64,000 nucleotides of DNA from Paramecium tetraurelia (GCF_000165425.1 NW_001799177.1:62001-126000), one strand, 5' to 3'. Counted from the first letter of the stretch, positions 1-12,448 are shown. Notes: generated by a model not told the origin, from the sequence alone. Made by a program: numbers and translations.

Positions 1-652
1 GGAAAATGCTTCACTAAATCCTGCAATTATGTAACAAAATACTTAAAAATACATTGACGAAAATTTTCTAACTTGAGGTATTTGATCTTAGGAAATTTTA
101 AGTATTATGTTAATCAGATCATTCTAGTTGTTCTAGGACACTTAGTTAATAACTGCTGGCACCAGTATTGCAACTGCATTCTTGGCCAAATAATAATCGC
201 TATCATTCAATCTTTTTATAATCCCCATTGATAATTCCTCTACCTTCTTTTAATCAGGCAACGTAGCAAAGCATTTCTTCAATTGATTAGCAGCCTCGAT
301 ATTATGCATTTCTTACTTTTTCCCTTACCGAAGCGTCTTCAACTCGACATAATGTTTCGAAAGTGGGGAGCAACACTTATACTTATCCACCAACAAGCTC
401 AATAAAATTCTTAGATAGTGATTCAACTAATTCAATCAAGACTTCATCGTCGTCGTCAAGCAATTCTAAATGATATTCGAGCATACCTTAGATGAAAGGG
501 ATTAATTCATTCTTTGTTCTCTCTGGACCTATTGTACTGGCAATCAAATCTAAGTGTTTGACTGAATGAATTCTTTTTCTGATATCATCACTTTTCAATT
601 CATCTATAATCAAATTAATTGGCATTCCTGTTGTATTTTCAATTTTAGGCAT
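1..652 (-). CDS. PP2A scaffold subunit A (PR65), partial
   Basis: Partial gene: the ATG is at 652 and the 3' part runs off the window at base 1, leaving about 210 codons. The protein starts MPKIENTTGMPINLIIDELK and shows the first HEAT repeats of the 65-kDa scaffold of protein phosphatase 2A (pattern DELKSDDIRKRIHSVKHL, GPERTKNELIPFI, DDDDEVLIELVESL). These are close in order and spacing to animal PPP2R1A. The family holds the catalytic and regulatory B subunits together in cytosol and nucleus. One 22-nt GT..AG intron at 295-316 restores the frame between SVREK and AANQLKKCF. In-frame TAA and TAG are read as Gln. Identification is firm; the C-terminal two thirds are not visible. Confidence 0.9.
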
Positions 653-1470
653 TATTAAGAATTATATATTTATTACTTGCACAAAATTTATAATTAGATA
701 TTGTCTTGTAAAATGTTAAATTATGTTTTTATTTATTAAAACCTCCATTCTAATTATTTAAGATATACTATTTTGAAAGAAATACTTAAATTAAATTATA
801 TTTCATCTTATAAATTAAATCTCATAATATTTAAAGTGCAAGAAAATTAGAATAGATTATTTAATTTTTGCTTGTTCATTCTACATCTTAATGATGTTTC
901 CAGAACTCTCTTAGGATTTGACTTTGAAGATACTTTGGATTGATCTAAATAATATTTATTTTAATAATAAATCTATTCAATTCCTCATTCTCCTTTGAAT
1001 TTTTATATTTATTTGAAACTTAGAGTAAGATTATAATTTTAATCAATTTACTTGAATAAATAAATTTCAGTATGGATCTTTTTATCTATTAATCAAATAT
1101 CCTCAAGATTAATTAAATTATGCAAAATAATCATGTCTTAGAAGTGTATGATTGACAAAATCTATTGTCAATATAACCTATATGGAAATTAATTGATTTA
1201 GTATCTATAAAATTTATGAGATTAAGATCAAAGGAAATGAAAAAGAATTTGTAGAATAAGTGAATTATTAATTATAAGGCTGAGATGACATAAAAATATT
1301 CTCATATTCAATGGTTGTACAAGATTATTCTCAATTTCATTTCAATTAGAAAATCTTGAAACTCCTGTACTCTATATTTTAATCTTATAACATTTTATTA
1401 AGTTAATTACTAAAAAGATTAACATTATATATTTAATTCATTTAATAAAGTATATTATTAAAAATAGAAA
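653..1470. other. Intergenic, no clear gene
   Basis: AT-rich stretch between the divergent PP2A-A gene and the plus-strand gene at 1471. A minus-strand frame around 860-1000 reads a short plausible peptide (SKSNPKRVLETSLRCRMNKQ), but it has no convincing start, neighbours or conserved motif. It may be a relic or chance. Otherwise nothing recognisable. Confidence 0.4.
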
Positions 1471-2250
1471 ATGGGGAATAATTGTTCCGATAAAGAATAA
1501 ATAAATGATAAAACTAAATTGGATTAACTAAATTGTCTAAATAAACTGAAAGGAATGGCAAAACCTAAATTAAATAGTTTAATAAATACAAGTCAATTAA
1601 CTCAAATGGATATACCTAATGCAATGCTTCAGTCCCCTACTAAACCCTTTATTCCAAAACATAACGAAATTAAATCTTTAGTAAGAGTGCCTTCTGAAGA
1701 TAGTCTATTTTTTTCTTAGTTTAATCCGTCGAAGGACACTCAAAATGAAATCGAAAATAACTCAATCTACTAACTGAAAAAATATCCATAACCTCATACA
1801 GTATTGAAATCTTCTCTTAAATGTAAAAGCAAATAGAATCAAGCTTAAAGTCCTAAATTCTAAAGCCCTAGTCCTTATGTAAAACAATAAATTGTATGCC
1901 ATTCTCATTCACCTATTTATAGTACTTCAAAGGCTGAAATCAAAACAAAAAAAAGCTCTAAAAATTCTAAAAAAGTAAATAAGTAATAAGAGTTGAAACC
2001 AAAGAGAAAATACTCAGATGCACCTGTATAAAAAGAAAAGAATAAATAAATTAGAAGAAAGATTAGTGATATAAGGGACGACCACAATTTTATCATAGGA
2101 GTTGAGTGTTTTAGCCCAACAAAATTCAGAAATTACACTCCTACTTCAATTTTAAAAAGGAAAGATTCAGACATAGAGACCAATTCTCCTTTGAAAAAAT
2201 AAGTAAGATTCAAACAAGAAGGAATAAATCTTAAGTTACAACATATATGA
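1471..2250 (+). CDS. Small basic protein with predicted myristoylation site and PP1-docking motif
   Basis: Uninterrupted 259-residue frame ending at TGA 2248-2250; no intron needed. No known domain is recognised. It begins MGNNCS, which fits the N-myristoylation pattern (Gly2, small residue at 6) with Cys5 as a possible palmitoylation site. The middle is Ser/Lys/Gln-rich and looks disordered. Near the C-terminus, KKQVRF matches the RVxF consensus by which many proteins bind the PP1 catalytic subunit. From motifs only, it could be a membrane-tethered PP1-targeting or PP1-inhibiting protein. That is inference. The gene is single and lies after a long AT-rich spacer. Confidence 0.7.
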
Positions 2251-3332
2251 TTTGACAACAATATATAATCATTTATGAATACAGGAGGTTCATTGATCAT
2301 ATTTCTATTGAATTACAATGTTACTAAATTTAATATTTTAAACCTTTTTCGATTTTATAAACTTAAGTAGAATACAAACCCAATTATCTAAACTAATTTT
2401 AAGAAATTATTTTGATTTCTTATGATTAACCTTTAAATTGATAATTTGCATAGCCAATGTGACCAAATTAGAGTATATTAATATAGTTCATAAATTATTA
2501 ACTCTATCTATTCTCCCCCATTTGGAGAACCGTTATTTAATAATTGGCAATTTAACTAGGTAGTCAGTTACCTTTTTAAATAAAACAACTCCTATCAAAA
2601 GCTTTAATTTTAAGCTTTGAATTACAATCCTTAATAACAATTTTAATTTTCTTCTATTTATTTCATTTCTGTTGCTTTATGATTGAAACTTTTTCGAATA
2701 GTTATAAGTAGGATACTTATTAATGGATAATTCAACATCATATGAATTGATTCTAATATCGTTAATAGAAAATTAAAAATAATTCATAATTCAGAAGGGA
2801 AGCCTATATGATTTCTGAAATATTGAAACTATGTTGGGTATAAAGCTGAAAATTGACACTTCAGTCTAATTCTCTGTTTCTAATTGATATTATACCAACA
2901 TAATATAAATTAATATCAAACCAAGGGATAAATTTATATATGTGAAGTTTCCTAATGATAAAATTAAATTCTAATTAAGATTAAAATCACACAAAAAGCA
3001 GAGAAAGATTGAGATTTGAGGTTCAGTATTTAATTTCAAATAATTAAGCAATCCGAATAAGTGAAAATGATTTCAAATATTTGGATGCTCCAAGAATATT
3101 TGAATGATGAATGTTAGACAATTTTAAAGGATGTTTATTTGAAGAAACCATAATATTAAACAATACCATTTTTAATTAGTAAGTTTTTAGATAGAGACCA
3201 TTACAACCATTGATATATTTATATTATACGATTATTCTAACAAATCATTTTCTAAGGGCTTAGAAGATCTTCAATTTATCTAATTTACCATGTTATCTCA
3301 ATTTTTGAACGTGAGTACCATAGTATTATAAT
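2251..3332. other. Long AT-rich spacer with one doubtful short frame
   Basis: About 1.1 kb with frequent TGA in all frames. The only protein-like piece is a 48-codon plus-strand frame at 3067-3213 (MISNIWMLQEYLNDECQTIL...), without recognisable homology. It could be a relic exon or chance. No RNA gene or repeat was seen. Confidence 0.4.
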
Positions 3333-3948
3333 TCATCCTAAATTATTAATTTATGGTATTACATTAGCCTTATATTTGAGATAGTCAGATCTGAAATAGT
3401 TAGTGAATCCCCATTTGGCTGAGACAACAATCTTTTATCTTCCTGGGAACTTGTTCTTTCCTCTTCTCAAAGCTTCCATAGCATGATTGATTGAAGCATC
3501 CTTGCATCTCAAAGAGTAGAGAATGCTACCAATTTTGACTCTGGCGCACAAACCATTTGGCTTACCAAAGGCACCTCTCATACCAGTTTAGAGTCTATCT
3601 GCACCAGCACATGAAAGCATTTTGTTGATTCTGAGTACGTGCCATGGGTGGACTCTGCATCTAAGATGGAATGCGTCTTTTCCAACTTTCTTAATCATAT
3701 ATTTGTTGATGGCAACTCTGCATGCTTCTAAGGCTTCTGATGAGATTTATTCCTTTTCATCTGAAACAATGTGAATGGCAGCCTAATTCATATTAATTAT
3801 TCAATACTGGGAATTCGTCAACGTTGGCCTTCTTTCTTCCGACATCATAGATTCTAATTTTAGCATCTGGAACACCTCTGTTATATCTGGATTTGGGGAA
3901 TGGTTTACCATTACTCACTCTGTAGCATCTTGCTGGTCTTCTGCCCAT
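3333..3948 (-). CDS. RPL10: 60S ribosomal protein L10 (uL16)
   Basis: The protein begins [20 protein letters not shown] and continues with [20 protein letters not shown], diagnostic of eukaryotic RPL10/uL16. Later [14 protein letters not shown] and [16 protein letters not shown] are also family hallmarks. uL16 is a late-joining large-subunit protein near the peptidyl-transferase centre. One 25-nt intron at 3783-3807 separates VDEFP from AAIHIVSD. Spliced length is 591 nt, 196 residues, slightly shorter than the usual ~214. The GC content is visibly higher than in the flanks, as expected for a highly expressed gene. Confidence 0.97.
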
Positions 3949-4163
3949 TTTTATTTAAAAAAATATAAAAGATTAAAAATTTTTTGAATTCATTCAATCA
4001 TTCGCTTTATTTTATATAATTTCTAATCCTTGTTATACCAAATATCATTACCACTTGAGGATCACACATTACCTCTTACTCATTGTTTCAAATGCACATG
4101 AACATATTTCAATAGGTGTCATGATGTATGCTTACAAAACTAATTCAATTATTAAATTTAAAT

Positions 4164-4493
4164 ATGAAGAATTTGGTTGTTCCTTTATATCGGATGTCAG
4201 CAGTAACTCCTAAGAGATATTTCATTCTCTAAATTAATCAACCTACCAATTTATAGACTTAAAGTCTCTTTGATTAAGGGCATTTAATATTTGCAGCAAA
4301 AAAAGATCAGGGAATGATGTACATATTTAACACAAAGGATGAAGTCATCCCTTATGATTTTGTCACTCAAGTATCTGCTTCATTTATCATAGGACAACTC
4401 AATTAAAGATTTCAAAATAGAGGAAATCGAATTGAGAACACAAGGAGAATCGAAATAATTATCCCATTTGTATAAATTTAGGTGAATTCTTGA
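4164..4493 (+). CDS. Hypothetical 109-residue protein
   Basis: Open frame from ATG 4164 to TGA 4491-4493, 109 residues, lying between divergent RPL10 and the convergent phosphatase gene whose stop is 53 bp away. The sequence (MKNLVVPLYRMSAVTPKRYF at the N-terminus, then FDQGHLIFAAKKDQGMMYIF) has ordinary composition and reads like a small globular protein. I recognise no family. The position between well-defined genes and the length without TGA make it a plausible real gene; the start could be further upstream if an intron was missed. Confidence 0.55.
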
Positions 4494-4546
4494 TTCATAA
4501 ATATATATATTATGAGTTAGAAGGTTTATTATGGAAGATATAAAAT

Positions 4547-5832
4547 TCATTACTTGATGGCATAATTGATTAAATTGTCTAATTACAAATGAGTTAAGTT
4601 GAACTCCTTTAAATTTGGCTATTCGGAGGCTTCTATTAAATATTCTAACAGGTATTTGAGTTCTAGATCTTCCTAATTGTCATGCCACTCTAAGATTGGG
4701 ATTCCATTTTCAACCTATAAGCCGAAAGAATGAACAAGGTTGTCTATTATAAGAGTTCTATTTAAATCTATATCCTAAATGATTCTTAAGTCTTTTATGA
4801 AAAATCCATTTTTCGTTTCCATGCAATTAGACCTAGATAAGATGCCACTGATGTATTGTTTATGAGGATCAAGATAATTTACGATTGTTTGGGCATATGG
4901 TTGAGATGAAGCAGTATAAATGTAGATTGTATAATATTGAGCCAGCTCTTACAAAAAGTAGGTTGTGTATGGTCTTATATTGATTCCAACCTACAATGAC
5001 TACTATATATATACCCCTATTTCAGATCCATCTTCATTTTATTGTTACAACTTAACGGTATGTGTCTCTCTTGAATGACAAGCATGAACCAACGTTTCGT
5101 CAAGATCAAGGAATATTGTATTAATTTTATTGGGGTTGATTTTACTTAAAATTACTTTTTTCTTTTCAATGAACTGCTCTGAAGGCCCTTTTAAACATTT
5201 CCTAGAATAAATTAGCCCTCTTTAGGTTATTATTAAATGTTTTTCTAAGACCAACTCGTCTATTTTTGGACTGAATATCAAATGTCGAAAGGGGTGTTCC
5301 AATAACTTATCTTCTTTGGACTCTCCAACTTTTTTAAAAATTTCTCATGGACAGAGGTTTAGATTTCAATTATTTAAGCTTAGGGTTTATATTTGTTTTC
5401 TCTTCCATTTTTTTGAGTTGTTCTTCCATGGTTTTCGTTTGTTCATCATGCATTTATGATTAGATATTTGAAGCTTATTTAACTTCTTTTTCTATCACTT
5501 CTGGTTCTTCATCCTTATCCCCCTCATTCATCGTTATTACTCTCTGAGTGCTGAAGCGTGAAAGTTTAGGAACTAATATTCGATCAAATGTTGTTACTAG
5601 ATGGTTTTGAGATTGCCTCTCCTCTTTAACTGCCTTTATCACTATCCTCATTATCAAATGCAGAAGACATAGGACTCAATCCCTACAAAGGTTTTGGCTT
5701 GGGTTTTGGAGTGATGTCAAACGAAAGTGCTGTATCTCTGTCGTCTTCACTTTAAAAAGATTGTTTTGAACAAGGAGATGATCTGAATTGAAATGACTTA
5801 GCGCTATGTCTTACACTGAGAAACTAATCCAT
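4547..5832 (-). CDS. FCP1/SCP-type (HAD) protein phosphatase, with a frame break
   Basis: C-terminal half holds the FCP1/NLI-interacting-factor phosphatase domain: the nucleophile loop FLDLDETLVHACHS (DxDxT/V), then NIRPYTTYFLQELAQYYTIYIYTASSQPYA and LIIDNLVHSF. The family dephosphorylates Ser/Thr, classically the Pol II CTD, through an aspartyl-phosphate. The N-terminal ~200 residues are Ser-rich with a short coiled stretch (EEQLKKMEEK). The start at 5832 (MDQFLSVRHSAKS) is the first ATG of the open frame. A 25-nt intron lies at 5573-5597. At about 5330-5341 the frame shifts by one base inside a T/A run; removing one T joins both parts into a 419-residue protein. I regard it as a probable sequence indel. 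Confidence 0.85.
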
Positions 5833-6099
5833 AATAATTTTGATTATTAATTGAATAATTTGAGAGCATTAAACTCTGTTTAAATATGATGAACAGATAT
5901 ACATTAAATTTAGTTAAACTGATTTCATTAATTAATATCAAGCAAATAAACTCAATTTTCGATAAAATATCATCTGATCTATTATTATTTTGAATAAATT
6001 AACAATTATTTTATATTTATTAATATAATCTACCATGAAATTAATTATTATAAAGAAATATTCTGAGTAGACTAAATTTTATTGCAAACATCAAATTAC

Positions 6100-9000
6100 T
6101 CAAATCTAAGTGGCTTCAAACTCGCACTAATAATATGATGCCGTATGGGGATCAAACAATTGTGCCTCTTCTGGCTTCGTATTAGAAATAAATTCATTAA
6201 ATTCCGCCTAAGTCTCCAAATTCATCATCTATGTCACCATGCCTTATCTAATAATAATAATAATAATCAATACCCATATAATTGCAGACTTAATTTTGAT
6301 TTGTTGTCAATGAATGAATTCCTATAAAACTCAATTAATTCTTGCTTTGATATTTTTCTAATTTCTTCAATTGCCACTTATCTATCTTCAAATTCAATAG
6401 TTCCAGCACTAATATACTGCCATAGACGATCACCCTCCTCACTTAAACTTTATGGGTTTTCCTTTAAATCAGTAACTACTCCATGTTTAAGATGTTGGAA
6501 TTCTCTATTATTCATTTACTCCAAATAGGCTGAAAATTAATCCAAGAAATCATCAATAATTTGATTCACTTTCATTGGAATTTCTGTGCTTCCTTACACT
6601 AAAATCAGAGCTCCATCTACACATGCTGTTGTTTTAAACTCAACTGCTACTACATAGCCCAATTATAAATCAGTTCTCAAATAATTATAAGCTTATTAAT
6701 TTAGGATTGGTTCTAATAATTTAATGAATGCCTAATTCATTTACTTTCTTTATCCAATTTAATAATAATTTAAAGTGACACCATTAATATCATCATCATT
6801 CCCTGATTCGATAAATCTAGAATCAATAAGGTTCTTCCCTTTTAAATCTATGATTGCTACCTTATCTTAAATATTGTCTTATGTAGATGATGATTCTTTA
6901 TTTTTAGTACATGATTGAACTTCATCAGATAATTCAGTTGCCTCAGATTAATCGATATTTCCAATAAACAGACTAGAATATTACACATTATTCATAATGT
7001 CTCTAACATCTTTAAGCATTTCTTATTATGTAATTTAATCAATCTATTCCATAACTTTGGCAGGATCATGAGAATCCTTTTATAATAATTGAGGTAAATA
7101 AATTTAGATGGCTTATTCAAATAAAGTATCTTGATACATATTCTTAATTGACAACAGTAATGATTATTTGGCTATTTCAAATCTTTTTGACTCAGTGAGT
7201 TCAAGGAAACTTTTGGATTTATCCCTAAATGGATTCATGCATGAACATAGTTTCTTAAATAGATTTCTCACATGTTCACTAAATCCATAAACCTTTATTT
7301 GAGTCTTCTTATTCATATCCAATTCATAGGAATATCCAGAAGATAAAGGTAATTTTAATTCCTTTGATATAACCTCGTCTGCCATAAAATTATACAATCT
7401 TAAAGATGTAAATTATCGTAAATTCAAAGTTTTTTGGTATTTCATTTATAAAGCTCCAAAAATAAATGGTACTTTTATAAGAAGTTTAACTCTTCCACCA
7501 TTCTTGTTATTCTTTGTTAAGTAAAATTGGATAATGATTTTACTTTTAGTATTTATGCTCTTCTAATGAACATTGTTCATCACTATATTGATTAAGATCT
7601 TATCCAGCCATCAGAAACAAATTTAACTTACTTTGTTAATCCAAAGTCTTTAGCTTATCTGAATGGACGATTTTAGGTAATTTGGATTCAGATGATTCAC
7701 ACAATGAAATTAATTCCACATTATCTGGGGATAAATTCATTTTATTATGGGTTTATCAAACATTCCTTATAGTTTTTCATCCTATTTGGATATGAAATTA
7801 ATAAAATGCTCATCAAATTTTTGTTTTGAGTATATGAGTCTATATAAATTGCTCTTTTCATTTAATATTTTATCCTAAAGAAACTATTTATTACTCTTTT
7901 TTTCATCAACTTTTTCATTTGAATAAGAATATTGATGGTTACCTATTAAAATTATTAAGTTTTATGTATTCTTCAATTATTGAATGTAATCTAATATTAA
8001 ATCCTTGTCCAAAGTATCAATAATGAATTCCGAGGAAAGTACCTCATTTGGTTTCTATCGGTTCAATATTCTGGCCATAGTTGAAGTATCCAATTGTTCA
8101 GTTAAATAGTTGAAATTCAATTTAGAAATCTTTCTTTGTTCTTTAAATACTTGGTTGATGTATTCATCATCTGATAACCAATTTTCTAATTTTTGAATGT
8201 AATTGAATATAATTTTAGTTATTTCAGCAACAACTTCCTCATTCTCTTGAGATTTTTCAGTTAAAACTATCTCCATCATGTAATTAGTATATGAAGACTC
8301 CTCCATGAAGACCTCAGAAGAAAGAGAAATAATCAAGTTTTACTCCTTCATAAAATCTACGAGATTTCCATTTTATATGATATAATCTAAAAATTCAATT
8401 GGTTTTTAATGAGTGAACTATTCTCTTCCTTTAAGTTACCAATTTAAAGTCAATTGATCTTTTTCAGTTTTGTATTTGCATAGAAATCCAAATTGATAGG
8501 GAAATGCATTAAATTGAGAAGGTTATAAATTTTAATTCTTGATCCGATTAAAAGGCTTAATTAATCGTTCCATGTCTTACAAACTAACTTTGCTCTAAAT
8601 AACCAAACTCATAAGGTTTGAGGAATAATATTATTCAAAAAAGGATTTTAATGCATTTTCAATACCCTTCTTTTTCAACACTTCATCATTGCCTAGACTG
8701 AATCTGCTTGCAGGATGTTTAGGATCAGCAAATAATGTAAATAAATTTTAGATTTTCCAATCTTCTGAGGATACATCCATCTCGTACTCAGAATTAACAG
8801 CGTTCTTCTCTCTCTCTACTAAATCTTCATTAAAAAGAAGGATCAATAAAAAAATGAGCAAATGTATCTAAGGCTTTATCTAAGTATTATGAAGTAATTT
8901 CAAAATAATAATTAGTATTGGTTAAGCATCAGTATAAGCATTGGAACGGCCGGCTCCTTTTGCCAATAATTCATCGAAATAATCAGGTCTGGGATATTTA

Positions 9001-9356
9001 TCAGAGCCAACAAATAACATATGTTCACAAAAGTGGGCTAAGCCAGGATATTCACTTGGTTCATTCCAAGATCCAGCTTACACATCCAGTGCAGCTGTGG
9101 CAATTTCTGAGTTCGGATCATGTATAAGCAATACTTTTAACTTGTTTTCCAATTCAATGTATTTGTATGATTTTGGATCTATTAAAGGCTTTATGATAGT
9201 CCCTTGTTGCTTCTCATTATCCAATTGAAGGAAACTTAAATTGTTTATTGCTTCTTCAAATTAAATAGTATTTTGTTAAATAGCAAAAACAGGGAGACTG
9301 GATAATAGAATCAATAGGACTAGCGATAGCTTAATCTAATAAAAGAGCTAAGGCAT
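6100..9356 (-). CDS. M16A zinc metallopeptidase, insulin-degrading-enzyme type
   Basis: The N-terminal domain carries the inverted zinc motif HxxEH in GLAHFCEHMLFVGSDKYP followed by AGRSNAYTDA, both diagnostic of insulysin/pitrilysin enzymes. C-terminal M16 domains are also present (YNFMADEVISKELKLP, LGYVVAVEFKT). The first ~26 residues (MPQLFYQIKLSLVLLILLSS...) form a hydrophobic signal sequence or anchor, so this member is probably secretory or lumenal. One 26-nt intron lies at 6248-6273. Two single-base frame breaks, near 8920-8923 (one base short) and in the A-run 8832-8836 (one base extra), flank conserved sequence. Corrected length is about 1,076 residues, normal for the family. The gene is head-to-head with the WBP4-like gene, 52 bp apart. 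Confidence 0.92.
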
Positions 9357-9408
9357 TGTTATTAAAAACGATTATTATTATAACAAGTATAAATTAAATT
9401 GATAAATA

Positions 9409-10290
9409 ATGAATGAAAGAAAGAAATGGTGTGAAGTCTGCAAGATGTTAATTCCTTACACAAGGTCTGCTATTCAAGATCATGAGAATACTGCTAAACA
9501 TAAAAAGAACAAGGAATATCATTTAAGAGAATAGAACAAGAAGGCAAGAATTGAACATAAATCATAAAATAAAGCTTATGATTCAATACCTTAGACATCT
9601 AAAGGATTTAAAAATTAGAATTAAAAAAAGGAGGAACATAATTATCATCAGGCTGTTGAAAATGAGTATACAGGAGAGAATTAATAATAATAAACAAAAG
9701 TAGCAGATTAATTGGGATTTTTTGCAGAAGGCAAGGTGTGGATTTTAGAAAAAGAAGATGATACAGGAAGATTGAGATTTAGAAATACAATAACAGGCAC
9801 TATCAATTATGAAAAACCTATGGGATTGATGTTAGAAGATTATGAAGAAGAAGCATGGGAAGAATACCAATAGAATCCAGTTGAAAATGTAGATAAAGAA
9901 TTAGTTGTGAAGGTTGGTTAGTGGGAAGTCGTTAAAACTGAAGATGCTTTTTTAAATAAATTTAAGGTAGAAACTTCTGAGTCAGAAGAAGGGTAAGCAG
10001 AACTTAATCATGAAGAGTAATTAGCCGAGAAGATTGAATAGGATATTAAGGGAGGCACAATAAAAAATTAGCAAGAACTTGTTAAGGAAGTCTTAATATT
10101 TGGTTAAATTGGGAAGGACAAAAACAGAATATTGTAATAAAAATTAATAGAATTGGCAGACAAGGATGTTGAATTAAAAGATATTCTACCATAGATGTAA
10201 TAAAAGAATAATAAAAATGAAGAAATTAACACCGCAGGGTTGTTCAATAAAAAATCATTCAAAAAAACAAAAGTTGATTACTTCTAGTGA
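9409..10290 (+). CDS. WBP4/FBP21-like spliceosomal protein
   Basis: Intronless frame of 293 residues. The N-terminus has a matrin/U1C-type zinc finger (WCEVCKMLIPYTRSAIQDHE..TAKH: C-x2-C...H-x5-H). Next comes a Gln-rich linker, then a WW-like segment at about residues 105-135 (KVWILEKEDDTGRLRFRN, ending in a conserved-type Pro). The remainder is acidic and Gln-rich. A U1-type finger followed by a WW domain is the layout of WBP4/FBP21, a component of activated spliceosomes. The second tryptophan of the WW is absent, so ligand binding may differ. It shares a 52-bp divergent promoter region with the M16 peptidase. Other zinc-finger splicing factors are possible. Confidence 0.7.
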
Positions 10291-10447
10291 AAATTGATTT
10301 TTACAATATTTCTATTCTAAAATGAGACTTAAATTTAGAGGCTATTTTTATAATAATTAATTCGATTATATTTATTTAGAAAATCGTTAATAAGGTAATT
10401 TAATTATTTTCAAATAATGTTCTAAACCCGCCCTCATTTACCTTCTT

Positions 10448-12448
10448 ATGCCACATCCTAATCTACTTATAGGACGTAATGTAATTATATTCAAATATAA
10501 ATCAGTTCATAATAAAGCAGGAAGTGAAACAAGGAAAGCAATTGATCACTATTCCTATGCCATTAATGAGGAAATAGGAAGGGGATTCAGCAGTAGAGTC
10601 TATAAGGGGAGAGATGAGAACACGGCAGAAAATGTGGCTGTTAAAGTAACATAATTACTTAAAGTTCAGGTGATTGATATGAAGATGGTCAAGCAATCAA
10701 TTCATTCCCAGCTCTTAAAAAATGAGATCAGTGCACTCAAAGCCTTCAATCACAAAAATATTATGAAGCTCCATGATGTATTTCAAACCCAAAATAACAC
10801 CTATATCATCACAGAATTTTGTGACTCGGTAATGTCTCATATATAATTCAGGGTGATCTCAACAATTACATCAAGAAGAAGGGAAGAATAGAAGAATCTG
10901 AAGCTATAAGAATATTATAAGCAGTAGTTAGTGCATTAAATGAAATGAACAAGAAAGGTTACATCCATAGAGACATTAAACCAGCTAACATTTTACTCAA
11001 TGACAACCAACCAAAATTGGCTGATTTTGGCTTTGCAGTCCCCGCTTATGAAGCTAGAATCTAAGGCAGAAACTTTAACGTTGGAACTCCTTTATATATG
11101 TCTCCTTAAGCTCTAAGATAGTAAGGACACACTGAAAAAGGAGATGTTTGGGCTATCGGTATTGTATTTTTTGAAATGCTTTATGGTAATGTTTTATTGA
11201 TATTGAGATAGGTAGAACACCTTATAATGCATCATCTGAAGCCGCTCTCATTTCTAACATCTAACATTAATAATTAGTTCTACCTTCATCACCCATTGTC
11301 TCTGATGAATCAAAGGATTTCATTCGTAAATGTTTACAGATAGATGAATTTAAGAGATGGCGAGTTAAGGATTTGACAGAACACACGATTATGCAATCAA
11401 GAAATTTAAGTCCCATAGAAAAAAGGAAACCATTAAAATAAATTCAAAATATCACTCTGCCAACTGAAAACTCACAAGTAAAGAAGATTAAAAGAAGTCA
11501 AAGTTAGAACATTAGGGAGAATACTGTAAGGGATTTTAAACCTCAGTAGATAGAGGATAAGCGAAAAGTGCATGAAGAAAATCAAAAAAAACTTGAAGAA
11601 TAAATACTGCGATCAGCTAGTTAAAACTAATTATTGTTACCTTAAAAAATAGTTAATACCAATGCTTTTGAAGAATAAGTTCAACCCACTCCTCCCTTAT
11701 AAAAATAGAAATCAATTACTCTTGATTTCAAATAAAACAACGAGATTTTATTCTGCTAAATTAATTTCTGTCGTTTTCTTTATAAATTTTCATAGCATTT
11801 GGCAAGTACAAAAGTATTTCCAACAGATATTAGAGATAGATTACTATTCCTAATGGGCAAAAATATAGCCATTAAGATAAATAAGTTATCCACAATCTTA
11901 GATAAAGAAAATAAATCAGAAAACATTTTTAATTTAACTGATTTTGAGAATTATAGAAAAAGTGAATCTTATAAAAGATTCTGTTAAGCAATTTCAGAAT
12001 ATCAGGACAAATATTTGAGACATTTTGAAAAAGTCTTAAAACTCGCCAATAAAAATAGTAAACAATTCATTTATATTTCATTAGATTTCCAAAAAGATTC
12101 GATTATTGGAGTGTTGTGTAATAATAACTTAGTTGAATTAGATTCATTCTACAAAACAACTTAATAGTATTTAAGACTGAGTATAACAGAAATTAAATAG
12201 AATTTCTAATTTATTAAATTTGATAAGCAAGAGCAATCTTTGCCAGAAGATGTAATAATGAAATTTAATCTTAGTTATAAATGCATGCATTCATCTTGCA
12301 AGGATTAGTCGGATATTAGGATTTGATTCAAAAAGTTTTAGATTATCCTTCAGATTATAAATAGTTTTAAAAGGCTTCTCAACCTGAACTTTTTATAGAA
12401 AGAAAACCAGGATCTATTAGTTACAATTAATTAGAACAATTAATGTGA
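10448..12448 (+). CDS. ULK/ATG1-like Ser/Thr protein kinase
   Basis: Kinase domain at about residues 35-290: [13 protein letters not shown] (P-loop), NVAVKVIDMK (Lys), [10 protein letters not shown] (catalytic loop), DFGFA (Mg-binding) and TPLYMSP. The set is most like the Unc-51/ATG1 (ULK) group, which starts autophagy or acts on cilia depending on member. The ~340-residue tail has no recognised domain; it is basic and Gln-rich, then more ordered near its end. Four introns (10646-10669, 10829-10851, 11186-11211, 12252-12274) give 1,905 nt and 634 residues without frame conflict. The first intron is 24 nt and lacks TGA, so its removal is inferred from kinase alignment (VAVK/VIDMK). The stop lies 34 bp from the convergent neighbour. 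Confidence 0.88.

Noticed and set aside
5320-5345. Programmed +1 frameshift at a T/A run in the phosphatase gene.
   Set aside because: Similar one-base breaks occur in many unrelated genes at homopolymers, including ribosomal protein S18, so an indel is simpler.
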